The position numbers and the translations under genes are program-made. From Rhabditoides inermis (lineage: Eukaryota; Nematoda; Chromadorea; Rhabditida; Rhabditidae), in NCBI GenBank assembly GCA_963966185.1, contig CAWZYM010000367.1, positions 248,501 through 312,500 of the forward strand: a stretch of 64,000 nt of DNA. Direction: 5' to 3'. Within the stretch, counting starts at the first letter, position 1, and each line of letters opens with the position of its first letter. Shown piece after piece: positions 24,765 to 36,000 of this stretch. Below the pieces are notes generated by a model. It saw nothing but the letters and a program-made list of their open reading frames with translations, did no database searches and was not told the DNA's origin.

Positions 24765-25648
24765 GATCCTCCGAGGGCTGCAGAAGATCCAGCGTCGCAA
24801 GGAGCGACGGGAGCGAGCTCGCAGATCCAAGAAAGAGCGTGCAGCTCAGCCCGAGAAGGAGGATACATCAGCTGGCGTAGGTCTCGGGAGACTTAGGGTA
24901 CTCTAGACACAGTAGAGGGATACGGTAGTAGGTGGTCACTGTAATCAATTAGCTTGTTGTTCTCTACTTTGTCAGTAGGCACTCAGTATATCAGTGTCAT
25001 ATGTTGTGTTCAGCGATCTCGCTCTCGGAAGGACATGCAAGAGGGGAGCTCGACAAGATCGACGGCTACAAGGGAGACAGAGGAGCAACAGCGGACGCAG
25101 TCTCAAGCTCGGTCTCAGCGGGACAATCTGAATGAGAGGATCTCGAGGATTCTTCAGGGGAGAACGCTCACTCCAAGACCGGATGTGGCAGCTCCACGTG
25201 GAGACCCCCGGATAGCTCAAGAACGGACCCAAGCCGCTCGCCCGAGTGCAGCTCCGCCCAAGCATCGTCCAGATGGAGGATTCGATCAACTGATAGGTTG
25301 TTTTATTTAAATTTCCAGTTCTGTAGTTTCGTTAACAACGCAGTGGAGTATGTATCCACTTATTCCGTTCAGGTATCTCGCCGTCCGAGAAGAGGAGGAG
25401 TGTGCAGGGTGGACTCGCCAGGAGAAGTGGAATCTCGGCGGAGCCGAGCCACCGTGGTGGTCACATGCAGTCTCAAGAACCAGCCCGAGAAGTACAAGAC
25501 CGGAGAGATCGTCAGCGACAAGTTCAGTCTCGAGGAGCTCAAGCCCGAGGAGGAGCTCAAGCTGGAGGACTTCAAGCTCACGCTCGAGGTGTTCAAGGAG
25601 GACCAGCGCTTCCACATCTACTCCGAGGAGGCCGAGGATATTCTGTGA
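24765..25648 (+). CDS. Basic/acidic low-complexity protein, possibly alternative C-terminus of the helicase
   Basis: The first exon, 24765 to about 24890, follows TTGTTCAG and encodes an Arg/Lys/Glu-rich helix-like segment (IQRRKERRERARR). A second coding block of about 25015-25296 follows GTTCAG and is Arg/Ser/Gln-rich. A last block from about 25373 to the TGA at 25648 ends EVFKEDQRFHIYSEEAEDIL, with strong AAG/GAG/CTC codon bias like the helicase. The junction between the second and last blocks does not keep phase with the obvious GT and AG, so the model is incomplete. No known domain is recognised. It may be a separate gene or, through the in-frame donor at 24321, a tail of the helicase. 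Confidence 0.5.
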
Positions 25649-26350
25649 AGGGACTGTTGTTTTGTTATTACTTTGTTTTCCTTTGACTGTAGCGAGGTGT
25701 AGGTACGCGGGTCTTTTGTATTTTGGGGATTTTTGTGTCGTAGCGGAGCCGACACGTCTTTTTTGGGGGGGGGGAGGTGTCAGCGGAGCTAGCGCGCCGC
25801 TGAGATCTCTCTCACTCACTAAGTGTGTAGCTCGCTCATTCGTTCTCAGTTCACTCTCTCTTTGCAGACCCGACGACTGCCGTCGGCGGACCGAGAGGGC
25901 GGGCCGATCTACTGACCGACTCCCGCCAAGATAGAAGACTCTCGAACCCTCACTCCGGCCGTACTTAAGGCACGCCCGGCGCTCAGTCTGGGCTTCAGTG
26001 TGAGTGTAGGCCGATCAAGCCCCTCTGAGAGCTGATCTGTCAAACCCGTAATCTATGTACCCCCGTGTTCCATCCAGCTCCGCGCTCTATGGCATAAACT
26101 CCTATGTTCGCATCACGTGCTTTTTTCTGTTGTTGTCTGACCAGGGACAGTAGAAGGGTATTTATTCGGGAATGATTCGGCTCGGCTCTCGCCACATGCA
26201 ACTCGTCTCGCGCGCTAATCGCAATCGACTTCTGGGTCGAGGCACATGCCAGCTCCGGCTGACATGTATCTCACGACGGGGGTGTCCTTGGGCAAGACCT
26301 GTATCTTTCGGGATATGAATCCTCCGACTCTACCAATCTCCTTTTCTCAC
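25649..26350. other. Unannotated intergenic DNA
   Basis: Contains the presumed 3' flank of the preceding gene, a poly-G run (25766-25775) and moderately GC-rich unique-looking DNA. No convincing exon, RNA gene or element end was found. Confidence 0.5.
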
Positions 26351-27270
26351 TAAATCTTCCCATGGTGTCCGTCATTGGAAGGTCATAACTAGCTTCAAAC
26401 TTAACCGATTCGCATGAAACCTGGTAAAAAGTTCTGTCACCTGCACCAGACGACAACAAAATTCAGGCACCTCTCAACTTTTCCTCCACGCCCTAATTTG
26501 GTCGAAAAACCACCAAAAATGACCAAAAAGGGCCGTTTTTGCACTTTTTTGTGTCTGATCGCGTTCATATCTCCGTTTCTACCAAACCGATTTGCCTCAA
26601 ACTTCGCAGAAAATTTACATCTTACTTCAGGATGCAGTCCACTTCGTGATATCTTCCTACTGATACTCAATTCCCATATTTGGCAGGAAAACCACAAAAT
26701 TCATCGATTTTGCAGCTGTCCGCATCGAAAGCTTTTCACCTAAGAAACCATTCCGCTTCATTCTCCGTAATTAACTTGAACATATAGTTTTTTCGCGTAC
26801 CTGCAAATTTCTACCTGATTGGTTACGGTGTCAGGAAGATATAGTCCTTTAACCGAAAGATGCGCGCGCGCCCTCGCCTCTCTTTTGCAATTTTGAGTCA
26901 TAACTTGATTCATATTGATTAAATTTGTACAAAAATTTCGCAGAAAAATGTTATTACGTCTTTGAATGCAGAACATGTTTCAATAGTTCTCAATTTTGCC
27001 TTTTTTACATATATTTTCGGTCGAAACCCCATCAAAAAAGGTCATTTTTCACTTTTTCGTGTCTGTCCGCGGTCATAACTCCGTTTCTACCGAACCGATT
27101 TGCGTGAAACTTCGCAAAAAGTTTACATGTTACTTCAGGATGCAGTCCACTTCATGATATATCTATAATCTATACTTACACTGAATAACCAAATTTGGAA
27201 GAAAAATCACAAAATTTATCGTTTTTGTAGCTGTCCGCATCGAAAGCTCGGTTGAAGGGTAAAGAAGAAA
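26350..27270 (+). repeat. Dispersed repeat family 'GTCATAACTCCG', copy 1
   Basis: Internally reiterated units of the form GGTCATAACTCCGTTTCTAC, ACCGATTTGCGTGAAACTTC and TTCAGGATGCAGTCCACTTC occur two to three times here and again at 32707-33480. Both copies start with ATGGTGTCCGTCATT. There is no coding capacity; short frames give meaningless translations. The nature of the element is unknown. Confidence 0.8.
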
Positions 27271-27350
27271 TAATTTACCAAAAGATGTGATTTGAGATGA
27301 CAAAAGATGACAAAAGATTTTCTCCCTCCAAAAAAAGGGAGGGAGAAAAC

Positions 27351-27864
27351 CAGGAGAAAGCGAAAAAGGAAAAGAAGGAGAGAGGGAGAGAATGGGAAAA
27401 AATAGAAATAACAACATTTGAGATAAAAATTGACAACAGAGAGTGAATGGTTACCGATTAGTTTTAAATGGCAATAATAACTTCTTACAATTAACTTTTA
27501 CTCATGGTTCGTACGCATAGAAATGTATAGATCGTTAAAAAGTAATCTAATAATTATCAATCATCTACTCTACTTTTTAGACTTTGACAGCGTACCAAAG
27601 CTTATATTAGTATTTCCAGAGCACATAAAAGATAAATCAATACATCAATTGACTAATTCTCTCTTTTATGATCTATGTAACAGAGTGTTGTTTGCACTAT
27701 AAGCGTGGCAACCGATTTGTTCTACAAGGCAATAATAACTTTGCTTCAATGCCAGTATCAGTAATTTCGAAAAAAATAGTATGATTAATTTCTCTACTTT
27801 TCTCAAATGTAATCATAACACGGATGCGCGCGACATATAGAAAGCCTCCCATGAGCATAGTAAA
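27351..27864 (+). repeat. 514-bp direct repeat, unit 1
   Basis: Nearly identical to 28295-28808 at a shift of 944 bp, from CAGGAGAAAGCGAAAAAGG to ATGAGCATAGTAAA. AT-rich, non-coding. The pair flanks a GA-rich tract, as though a segmental duplication or a repeat-internal microsatellite expansion separated the copies. Confidence 0.92.
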
Positions 27865-27992
27865 AAAAGAGAGAAAGAGAGAAAGAGAGAAAGAGAGAAA
27901 GAGAGAAAGAGAGAAAGAGAGAAAGAGAGAGAGAAAGTAGCAGAGCGAAGAAGCTGACTGTTGTCGTTGCATTACGGAGATGTGAGAGAAGA

Positions 27993-28029
<37 letters not shown>

Positions 28030-28294
28030 AAGAGAGAAGAAACGAGAGGGGTAGAGAGAGAGGGGGGGAGAGGGGAGAAAAGTTGAGGGAGAGGGAAAAA
28101 GAGAGAGAGAAAGAGAGAGAGGGAAAAGAGGAGAGAGAGAAGTACAGAGATGTGAGAGAAGACATGAGAGAGTAGAGAGTAGGAGAGAGAGGGAAAGAAA
28201 GAGAAAGATAAGAGAGAGGAAAAGAGAGGGGAAATATATTGAAGGAAATTGAGAGAGGAAGAAGAAAGAGGGATAGAAAAACAGAAGGAGGGGG
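27865..28294 (+). repeat. GA-rich degenerate microsatellite between direct repeats
   Basis: (GAGAAA)n and (GAGAGG)n sequence with an embedded TTGCATTACGGAGATGTGAG that resembles the core unit of the 57-59.5 kb repeats. The Ser/Leu-rich minus-strand frames here are compositional. Confidence 0.85.
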
Positions 28295-28808
28295 CAGGAG
28301 AAAGCGAAAAAGGAAAAGAAGGAGAGAGGGAGAGAATGGGAAAAAATAGAAATAACAACATTTGAGATAAAAATTGACAACAGAGAGTGAATGGTTACCG
28401 ATTAGTTTTAAATGGCAATAATAACTTCTTACAATTAACTTTTACTCATGGTTCGTACGCATAGAAATGTATAGATCGTTAAAAAGTAATCTAATAATTA
28501 TCAATCATCTACTCTACTTTTTAGACTTTGACAGCGTACCAAAGCTTATATTAGTATTTCCAGAGCACATAAAAGATAAATCAATACATCAATTGATTAA
28601 TTATCTCTTTTATGATCTATGTAACAGAGTGTTGTTTGCACTATAAGCGTGGCAACCGATTTGTTCTACAAGGCAATAATAACTTTGCTTCAATGCCAGT
28701 ATCAGTAATTTCGAAAAAAATAGTATGATTAATTTCTCTACTTTTCTCAAATGTAATCATAACACGGATGCGCGCGACATATAGAAAACCTCCCATGAGC
28801 ATAGTAAA
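28295..28808 (+). repeat. 514-bp direct repeat, unit 2
   Basis: Second unit of the pair described at 27351-27864. A few substitutions distinguish it (for example ATTAATTATCTC instead of ACTAATTCTCTC). It is followed by further AT-rich sequence and the first GC hairpin with CTAG near 29003-29027. Confidence 0.92.
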
Positions 28809-29002
28809 GTATAGAGCAGTAGAAAGAAACAAAATAATACTCAATCATCTACTTTTTAGACTTTGATAGCGTTCAATTGATCTGACTTTGATAGCGATCA
28901 ATTGATCATATTAGCACTTCTAGAACACATATCAGATCAAGCAAAACATCAATCGACTAATATATTTCTTCTCTATTTACTATTTTAATTCTGTTATATC
29001 TA

Positions 29003-29980
29003 GCGCGCACAGCGCGCTAGTCGCCTCTCTCCCCCCTTAAAATTTCCTATGGCGTTTGTTTGTTGTCCGCTCACGTACAGAGTTTCTCAATAGAGATCTC
29101 GAGCTGACCTTCTAGACTCAAGCTTTGGTGGTCCATGAGACGGCACACCTAACTTTGCATCTCATTTGCATAACTCCTTATATGGGTTCACTAAGAACTC
29201 TGGACTTAGAATCTGAAATTTTCGACACTTCTATATGAACTCTGTTAGTTTTCGACCTAGAGACTTGATACTTGGTACAAGTAACAAGTAAACACGTTTA
29301 AAAAATTTGGTAAACAACAACAGTAAACAAGTAAACAAAGAAGTAAACAACTCCAAATCCTATTTTAAAGGTATCTAACGTGTACTAGACCAAGTACTGA
29401 GTTCATATGTGTTGTTTACAAGTGAAGTAAACAAGTAAACAACTTTGTAAACAACTCAGAAATGTGTTTTTTTTTTATGTCTCTAACATATAGTACACAA
29501 AGTACAGAGTTTGATTTTGTTGTTTATTTGGCATGTAAACATGTAAACAAATAAGTAAACAACTCCAAATCTCATTTCAAAGGTATATAACGTGTACTAG
29601 ACCAAGTACTGAGTTCATATTTGTTGTTTACAAGTGAAGTAAACAAGTAAACAAGTTTGTAAACAACTCAGAAATGTGTTTTTAAAGTCTCTAACATGAA
29701 GTACATAAAGTACACAGTTTTATTTTGTTGTTTGTTTCTGATGTAAACAAGTAAACAAAAAGTAAATAAGTACAAATCTCATTTATTAGGTATCTAACGT
29801 GTACTAGACCGAATACTGAGTTCAAAGTTGTTGTTAAAAGTTATTTTATGAGTATATAGTCAGAGATTATACAGCGGAAAGGCGAGCGCGCCGAAGGCGC
29901 GCGAGCCTTGGAGCGAACGCGGCGCGAAGCGCCGCCACTAGCGGCCGGAGGCGAGCGAAGCGAGCCTCCGGCCGCTTCGC
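29003..29980 (+). repeat. Tandem hairpin-bounded module 1 with GTAAACAA array
   Basis: The module opens after the hairpin CTAGCGCGCACAGCGCGCTAG with TCGCCTCTCTCCCCCC. It continues with the composite ATTTGCAT (29164-29171) plus CCTTATATGG (29176-29185) and then a run of about 16 GTAAACAA/TTGTTTAC motifs. It closes with GC-rich palindromes such as GCGCGCCGAAGGCGCGC and GGCCGGAGGCG/CGCCTCCGGCC. No frame is coding. Confidence 0.75.
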
Positions 29981-31077
29981 CTCTCTCCCCCCTAAAATGT
30001 CAGATGCCGTTTGTTTGTTTGTTGTCCGCTCACGTACAGAGTTTCTGGGTAGAGATCTTGAGCTGACCTTCTAGACTTAAGCTAAGGTGGTCCATGAGAC
30101 GGCACACCTAACTTTACATCTCATTTGCATATTTCCTTATATGGGTTCACATAGAGGGTCGAATTTTTGACGCTCTCTAAAATTGTACTCAGCCTACGTA
30201 CAGGTACCATACTTGGCACTTATAGTTAACTGGTACAAGTCATTATAACACAGGTAAATGAGCTCTTTTGCATCACTCCTTATATGGGTTCACTAACAAA
30301 TCTGGACTTAGAATCTGAAACTTGTGACGTTTCTATATGAACTCTTTCAGTTTTAGACTTAGAAACTTCATACTTGGTACAAGTAACAAGTAAACAAGTT
30401 TGAAAAATTTGGTAAACAACAACAGTAAACAAGTAAACAATTAAGTAAACAACCCTAAATCTCATTTTAAAGGTATCTATCGTGTACTAGACCAAGTACT
30501 GAGTTCATATATGTTGTTTACAAGTAAAGTAAACGAGTAAACAAACCTGTAAACAACTCAGAAATATGTTTTGAAGGTCTCTAACATGTAGTACACAAAG
30601 TACTCTGTTCGGTTTTATCGTTTATTTGGAATGTAAACAAGTAAACAAAAAAGTAAACAAGTACAAATCTCATTTTAGTGGTGTCTTACGTGTACTAGAC
30701 CAAGTACTGAGTTCATATTTATTGTTTACAAGTGAAGTAAACAAGTAAACAAGTTCGTAAACAACTCAGAAATGTGTTTTCAAAGTCTCTAACATGAAGT
30801 AGACAAAGTACAGAGTTTTATTTAGTTGTTTGTTTTTCATGTAAACAAGTAAACAAAAAAGTAAACAAGTACAAATCTCATTTATTAAATATCTAACGTG
30901 TAATAGACGACTACTGAGTTCAAAGTTGTTGTTAAAAGTTATGTTATGAGTATATAGTTAGAGATTATACAGCGGAAAGGCGAGCGCGCCGAAGGCGCGC
31001 GAGCCTTGGAGCGAACGCGGCGCGAAGCGCCGCCACTAGCGGCCGGAGGCGAGCGAAGCGAGCCTCCGGCCGCTATC
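29981..31077 (+). repeat. Tandem hairpin-bounded module 2 with GTAAACAA array
   Basis: Same architecture as the preceding module: TTCGCCTCTCTCCCCCCT at the left, two CArG-like CCTTATATGG boxes (30135-30144 and 30278-30287), the first preceded by ATTTGCAT (30123-30130), about 18 GTAAACAA motifs and nearly identical GC palindromes at the right (about 30970-31075). Confidence 0.75.
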
Positions 31078-32706
31078 GCCACTCTCCCCCCCTAAAATTT
31101 CCTATGGCGACCGTATGTCCAGAGTCATAACTCATTACTCTTTTAACGAATCAGGATACAACTTTGGGGTTAAGGTTTGGTGTCACCTGAGACGCGATGG
31201 TTACTCTGACATCTCATTTGCATAAGTCCTTATATGGGTTCCACGAGAGGAACTTTGGACTTTGACTCGAAAACAGACTTTTCACTATAACTGAATAACG
31301 AATTGAGGTAGAAAGTTCATATTCACACCATACAACTACCTAACTGAGACAAAAGATTTAGTAAACATGTTATGTAAACAAGTAAACAAGTAAACAAATT
31401 ATGTAAACAATCTCGGAAACCTTAATAACTTTGTTAGTTTTCAAGGTAGACACTTCATACTCATACCATAACACAAGTGCACAAGTACCTTTATGATAGT
31501 AAACAACTCATATCAACAAGTAAACAAAGAAGTAAACAACACAAAACTTCATTTCAGAGGTATATATCGTGTACTAGACCAAGTACTGAGTTCAAATTTG
31601 TTGTTTACATGAAAAGTAAACAAGTAAACAAACTTGTAAACAACTCCAAATCTCACTTTAAAGATATCTAACGTGTACTAGACCAAGTACTGAGTTCATA
31701 TTTGTTGTTTACAAGTGAAGTAAACAAGTAAACAAGTTTGTGAACAACTCAGAAATGTGTTTTAAAGGTATTTAACATGAAGTACACAAAGTACAGCCGG
31801 GGGTGTATCTCAAGTTGTAGTAATCGATGGGGGTTGAGGTATGGAAATTAGATCTCAGGTGGTGACCGCACGCAAAATTTTACCTGGGGTCCTGATCTGA
31901 CCATTCCTTATATGGGTTCTCCCTAGAAAATTTGCATATTTGAGAACATAGAATATGAGAGATGGCCAGTTCTATGTAAACTATGGTTAGTTTTTGAGCT
32001 ACTGAGATGCCCTTTTAGGGTTAGGGTACTGTAGGGTCGGTGATTTAAATTTTGATTAATGGCCTCATTTGCATAATTCCAAATATGGTAGTGTTGTATC
32101 TCGGTCAGTTTTGATGCCAAAGAGTCCAAACTTGGTATGTGATCTGGAGGCAAGTCAGCGATGTTGTTGTTTACATGTTTGTCAACAAGTAAACAACTTT
32201 GTAAACAAATTTAAAGTTTGTTTTGAAGGTATCTAAGATGTAGTACACCAAGAGGCGAGTTCAAAAATGTTGTTTACAGTTGATGTAAACAAATAAACAA
32301 CTTCGTAAACAACCTGAACATGTGTTTTGAAGATGTCAAATGTTCAGTAACATTATTGATGAGTTCAAAAATGTTGTTTACAGGTGTTGTAAACAAGTAA
32401 ACAAATGTGTAAACAACCCGAAAACGTGTTTTAAAGATGTGTATCGTGTAGTAGACTAAGAGGCGAGTTCAAAAATGTTGTTTACAAAAAGTGTAAACAA
32501 GTAAACAAAATTGTAAACAGCGTTCAATTGTCTTCAATTTTGGTATTCTGTCTTGTAATGTACTTCTTAGTTGGATTATAGGTTTGTGGACATATTTTAG
32601 TTATGAAATTAGATTTGAGTGATGATTTAAGTTTTGATGTTCAAGTGGTGAGGCCGCCGAAGGCGGCCCTAGCCCGAGCGGCGCGCCAGCGCCGCTCGGG
32701 CTAGTC
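31078..32706 (+). repeat. Tandem hairpin-bounded modules 3 and 4 (diverged)
   Basis: Starts ATCGCCACTCTCCCCCCC. Composite octamer/CArG elements lie at 31216-31237 and 32067-32088 (CCAAATATGG variant) and a lone CCTTATATGG at 31906-31915. About 27 GTAAACAA motifs are present. It closes with hairpins GGCCGCCGAAGGCGGCC and a second one ending GCTCGGGCTAG at about 32704. A shift in motif spacing near 31800 suggests two fused modules. Confidence 0.7.
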
Positions 32707-33480
32707 GCCTTTTCTACTAAAATGTCCCATGGTGTCCGTCATTCACAAGCCAGAACTAGCTTCAAACTTAACCGATTTGCATGAAACTTGGTAGAAATTT
32801 GTATATAGTGCACCAGACGGCAACCAAATTCAGGCACCTCTCATCTACTCTTCTACACCCTTATTTGGTCGAAAACCATCAAAAACGGTCATTTTTGCAC
32901 TTTTTCGTGTCTGTCCGCGGTCATAACTTCGTTTCTACAGAACCGATTCGCCTCAAACTTTGCAGAAAGTTTGCATATTACTTCAGGATGCAGTCCACTT
33001 CGTTATAGCTCTCATTGCACGCTCAATGTCCATATTTGGAAGAAAAAACACAAAAATCATCGATTTTGACGCTCTCCGGAGCTAAAGCGTCTCACCTAGA
33101 AAACAGTTCTGCTTCATTTTTTTGTAAATACTTTCAACAAATAGTTTTTTCGAGTACCTGCAAACTTCAGCTTGGTTGGTTATGGTGTGAGGAAGATATA
33201 GTCAGATTACCAAGAAATGCACGCGCGCCCTCGCCTCATTTTTGCGATTTTGAGTATTTCCGCGGTCATAACTTGATTTATACTGAACCAATTAGTATGA
33301 AACTTCACAGTTAGTTGAGTTTATGTCTTTAGAAGCAGTCCAAATCGTGACAGTTCTCAAATTAGCTTTCATTACCTCTATTTTTGACGGAGAACAACCA
33401 AAACGGTCATTTTTGCACTTTTTAGTGTCTGTCCGCGGTCATAATTCCGTTTCTACCGAACCGATTTGCGTTAAACTCAT
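32707..33480 (+). repeat. Dispersed repeat family 'GTCATAACTCCG', copy 2
   Basis: Matches copy 1 (26350-27270) from TGGTGTCCGTCATT through several reiterated units. Its right end is cut by the left arm of the large palindromic element at 33481, so that element inserted into, or rearranged with, this repeat. Confidence 0.8.
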
Positions 33481-34380
33481 AATAAACATATTTCTTAAAA
33501 AAAAAAAGATCGAGAGCAATTGGTTCACGATTGCCATAGTTGGGATCAAAAAGACTACGTGTTGTTCATCGATTGTAGCAGGTTTGTTTATAATTTCAAC
33601 TGATGAAATGCATAATCTTTTGTTGCATGATGTCGGGTAAAACAAAATCTACTTTACGCTAGTTCTTTCAAAAGATAATGAATGTACTTTTGTTGGGTTT
33701 CATTGAGATCTCATCTACATATGAATACACAGTATTACAATTACTACTTTTATGAACACAACAACCAGTTTGCTCATCTTGTTGAGTCTAAATTTGTAAT
33801 ATGTAAATATGATACAGATAGTTTGAATAAAGCTTATTGAAAGATTTACAATCCCATTGCCATGCCAAAATAAAATCATTGAAAGCAAAGTATTTCATAT
33901 TAAAATATTACATTTTGCGGAATAGAATTATAGAATTCGGGACCAGCTGATCGATACGCGAGATCGCTATCCACACAAATACGTAGCGATTCGGTTGTGC
34001 TGCTGTGTTTGCTTGACGAGCGTGTGATCTAATCCACACAAGCTAGAAAAGCTAAACTAAAACTTGACCTTTTTTTAACATTCTGAAAAAATCTATAACC
34101 ATTACATTGTTCTAAGGAAATCTTTCCGTAGAACTAATATTGACGTCAATCGATCGATAGCTATAGTCGTCGCCTGGAGGATAGTTTCTGTTAGTGACAG
34201 CTGGGGTCAGTTGGCGAAACTCAGTCGCGAGCGAGAGAAGGCAGATAGCGCGGTAAATACAATACAATTCGTTTATTATGATATTGTCATCGACACAATG
34301 AGTTTTGGGTGATGTGCAAGTGCGCCTCTGGGCAGGTTCCTGCATTGAAGAGGTTCTTGCGATGATGGTTTCATTTCTGC
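33481..34380 (-). repeat. Left inverted arm
   Basis: Reverse complement of 37933-38828. It includes a tRNA-like segment (on minus: GTGTGGATAGCGATCTCGC, near 33945-34000), an ACAAAAG/ATGCAT end block shared with the MITEs below, and a short frame without recognisable product that is present in both arms. Confidence 0.9.
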
Positions 34381-34925
34381 GAGCGCTGTGAGTGGGAAAC
34401 GGGAGGGAGAGGAGGGTAAGGAGACGGAGCAGAACACGGAGCAGAACCCCTCCACTAGTGGGTGAGTAGTAGGTGCTCATGATACACGTATTTCACTGTT
34501 CCGACCTATCCACTTCATTTTGTTTCATCTTCATTTCTACATCTTATTTTACTTCTACATCTCAATCCCTCGTATACGATAATTGCGTCTACGTAACGTA
34601 TCAATCCCCACTCCCACAACGTAATCTCACAGTTTCTTTCTTATGTTTCCTCAGTGCCTCGTTCAATGATATTCGCAATACTTTTTGTCCACTTCCCATG
34701 CCGGTTTAATTTTCGATTCAATACATTTTGTTATTGTAGCTCGCTTTCATTTATATTTGTTACCCCATGATCTTGGGAAGACAAATGGTTTTTGTTGCGA
34801 CACTGCATTACGTACACAGGGAGAAGTCTACAGCTAGCATTTTTACAAGAGGGCGGTATCAAGTGGGCGGGGCATATATATGTGGCTACTCAATAGCAAA
34901 TGGCAATGGGGCACCCCCCCATACT
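34381..34925. other. Unannotated interior of palindromic element
   Basis: AT-rich DNA with no convincing exon; ends in a poly-C run near 34913. Confidence 0.5.
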
Positions 34926-35515
34926 TTGCACCGGAAATGCTAATTAATGAATTACGTTCGCTTTGACTCCCCGTAATAGCAAGCTCTGCTCGTAGCTCCG
35001 GTAGCCTACTAGATAGGGAGGGAGCTAGCCGATCAACGTGGTAGACGCTGGATCGAATCTGCGCGCCGCAAAATCTTTTGTCACATTCCCTTCATACTTC
35101 CTTTTTATACTTATAACTTCAAGGCTTCGAAAAAACTCAGGAACCACTTTTCCTAATGTTTTCATTTGTATTGATCATGCTAATAACGGTACACACTGTA
35201 CCTAATGAGCACGTACGCACAAGATGTGTTAGTACCTAGTTTTATAGCATACAGATATAGTCGCGTCAAAATAAATGTAAGACACAAATTTTCGGAGTTG
35301 TGAAATTCTGCACAGATTTTTCCAATCCTTTAATTTCGTTCGATTCTGGCAAAAGATTTTGCGGCGCGCAGATTCGATCCAGCGTCTACCACGTTGATCG
35401 GCTAGCTCCCTCCCTATCCAGTAGGCTACCGAAGCTACGAGTAGAGCTCGCTATTGCGGGGAGTCAAAGCGAGCGTAATTCAATAATTAGCATTTCCGGT
35501 GCCCTCCGGCAGCCA
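34926..35515. repeat. Inverted pair of tRNA-derived (SINE-like) sequences
   Basis: 34940-35075 and 35345-35500 are inverted copies of about 130 bp. Each contains GTAGCTCCGGTAG and GGATCGAATCT, close to Pol III A and B boxes and separated by tRNA-like spacing, with a long variable region. The intervening roughly 270 bp is unremarkable. A SINE head or tRNA relic pair is the likely origin. Confidence 0.65.
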
Positions 35516-35604
35516 GATTTTTGACTAAGGGTTTCTTTTGGGCATATCTAAAAACTAGCGTCGAGAGTTCGCAAAATGTGGGGAGTGCCCCATTGCCATT
35601 GGCG

Positions 35605-35800
35605 TCAGCGATATGGGGGGTCACGGTGGCCCTGTGACGGTCACGGACGGTCACCGTGGGGTTTCCTGTGACCGTCCCTCATAGGGTCACCGTGACCGTC
35701 ACCGAGTTTTCCTTTGAACAGGAAAACGTCGGCCGATGTCGGTCTATGAGAGCTGACGTGGCATTGACCGACATCGGCTGACTGTTGGCTAATCTCCAAT
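35605..35800. repeat. GGTCACCGTGACC palindromes and an orphan satellite-like monomer
   Basis: 35605-35705 contains reiterated GTGACGGTCACGG and GGTCACCGTGACC, several of them palindromic. 35725-35795 contains ACGTCGGCCGATGTCGGTC and CCGACATCGGCTG, which resemble the 64-bp satellite of 1-15918 but lie about 20 kb away as a single degenerate unit. Confidence 0.6.
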
Positions 35801-36000
35801 GAACAGTACATGGTTTCAAATTTTATTTATTTCATTAATTTATCACACATTCAACTTGGTTCATAATATTTCAAGTGTATATAAAAAATTGCCAGTTGTT
35901 GATCCGAAACTGAATCTGAATCGTGTAACGCTTAAATCTATTTTTTCATAAAGTTGGAACTCTGGCGCGTAAAAATGGCCTGTCCTTCTGAAAAATGTAT

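Noticed and set aside
27697..28380. 227-codon Ser/Phe/Leu-rich minus frame that looks membrane-like
   Set aside because: Low-complexity GA tract plus a duplicated non-coding repeat; no codon bias.
34112..34480. 122-codon minus frame also present in the right arm at 37968-38201
   Set aside because: Lies in a dispersed arm repeat, with no domain; conservation is explained by arm identity. Kept only as part of the arm.
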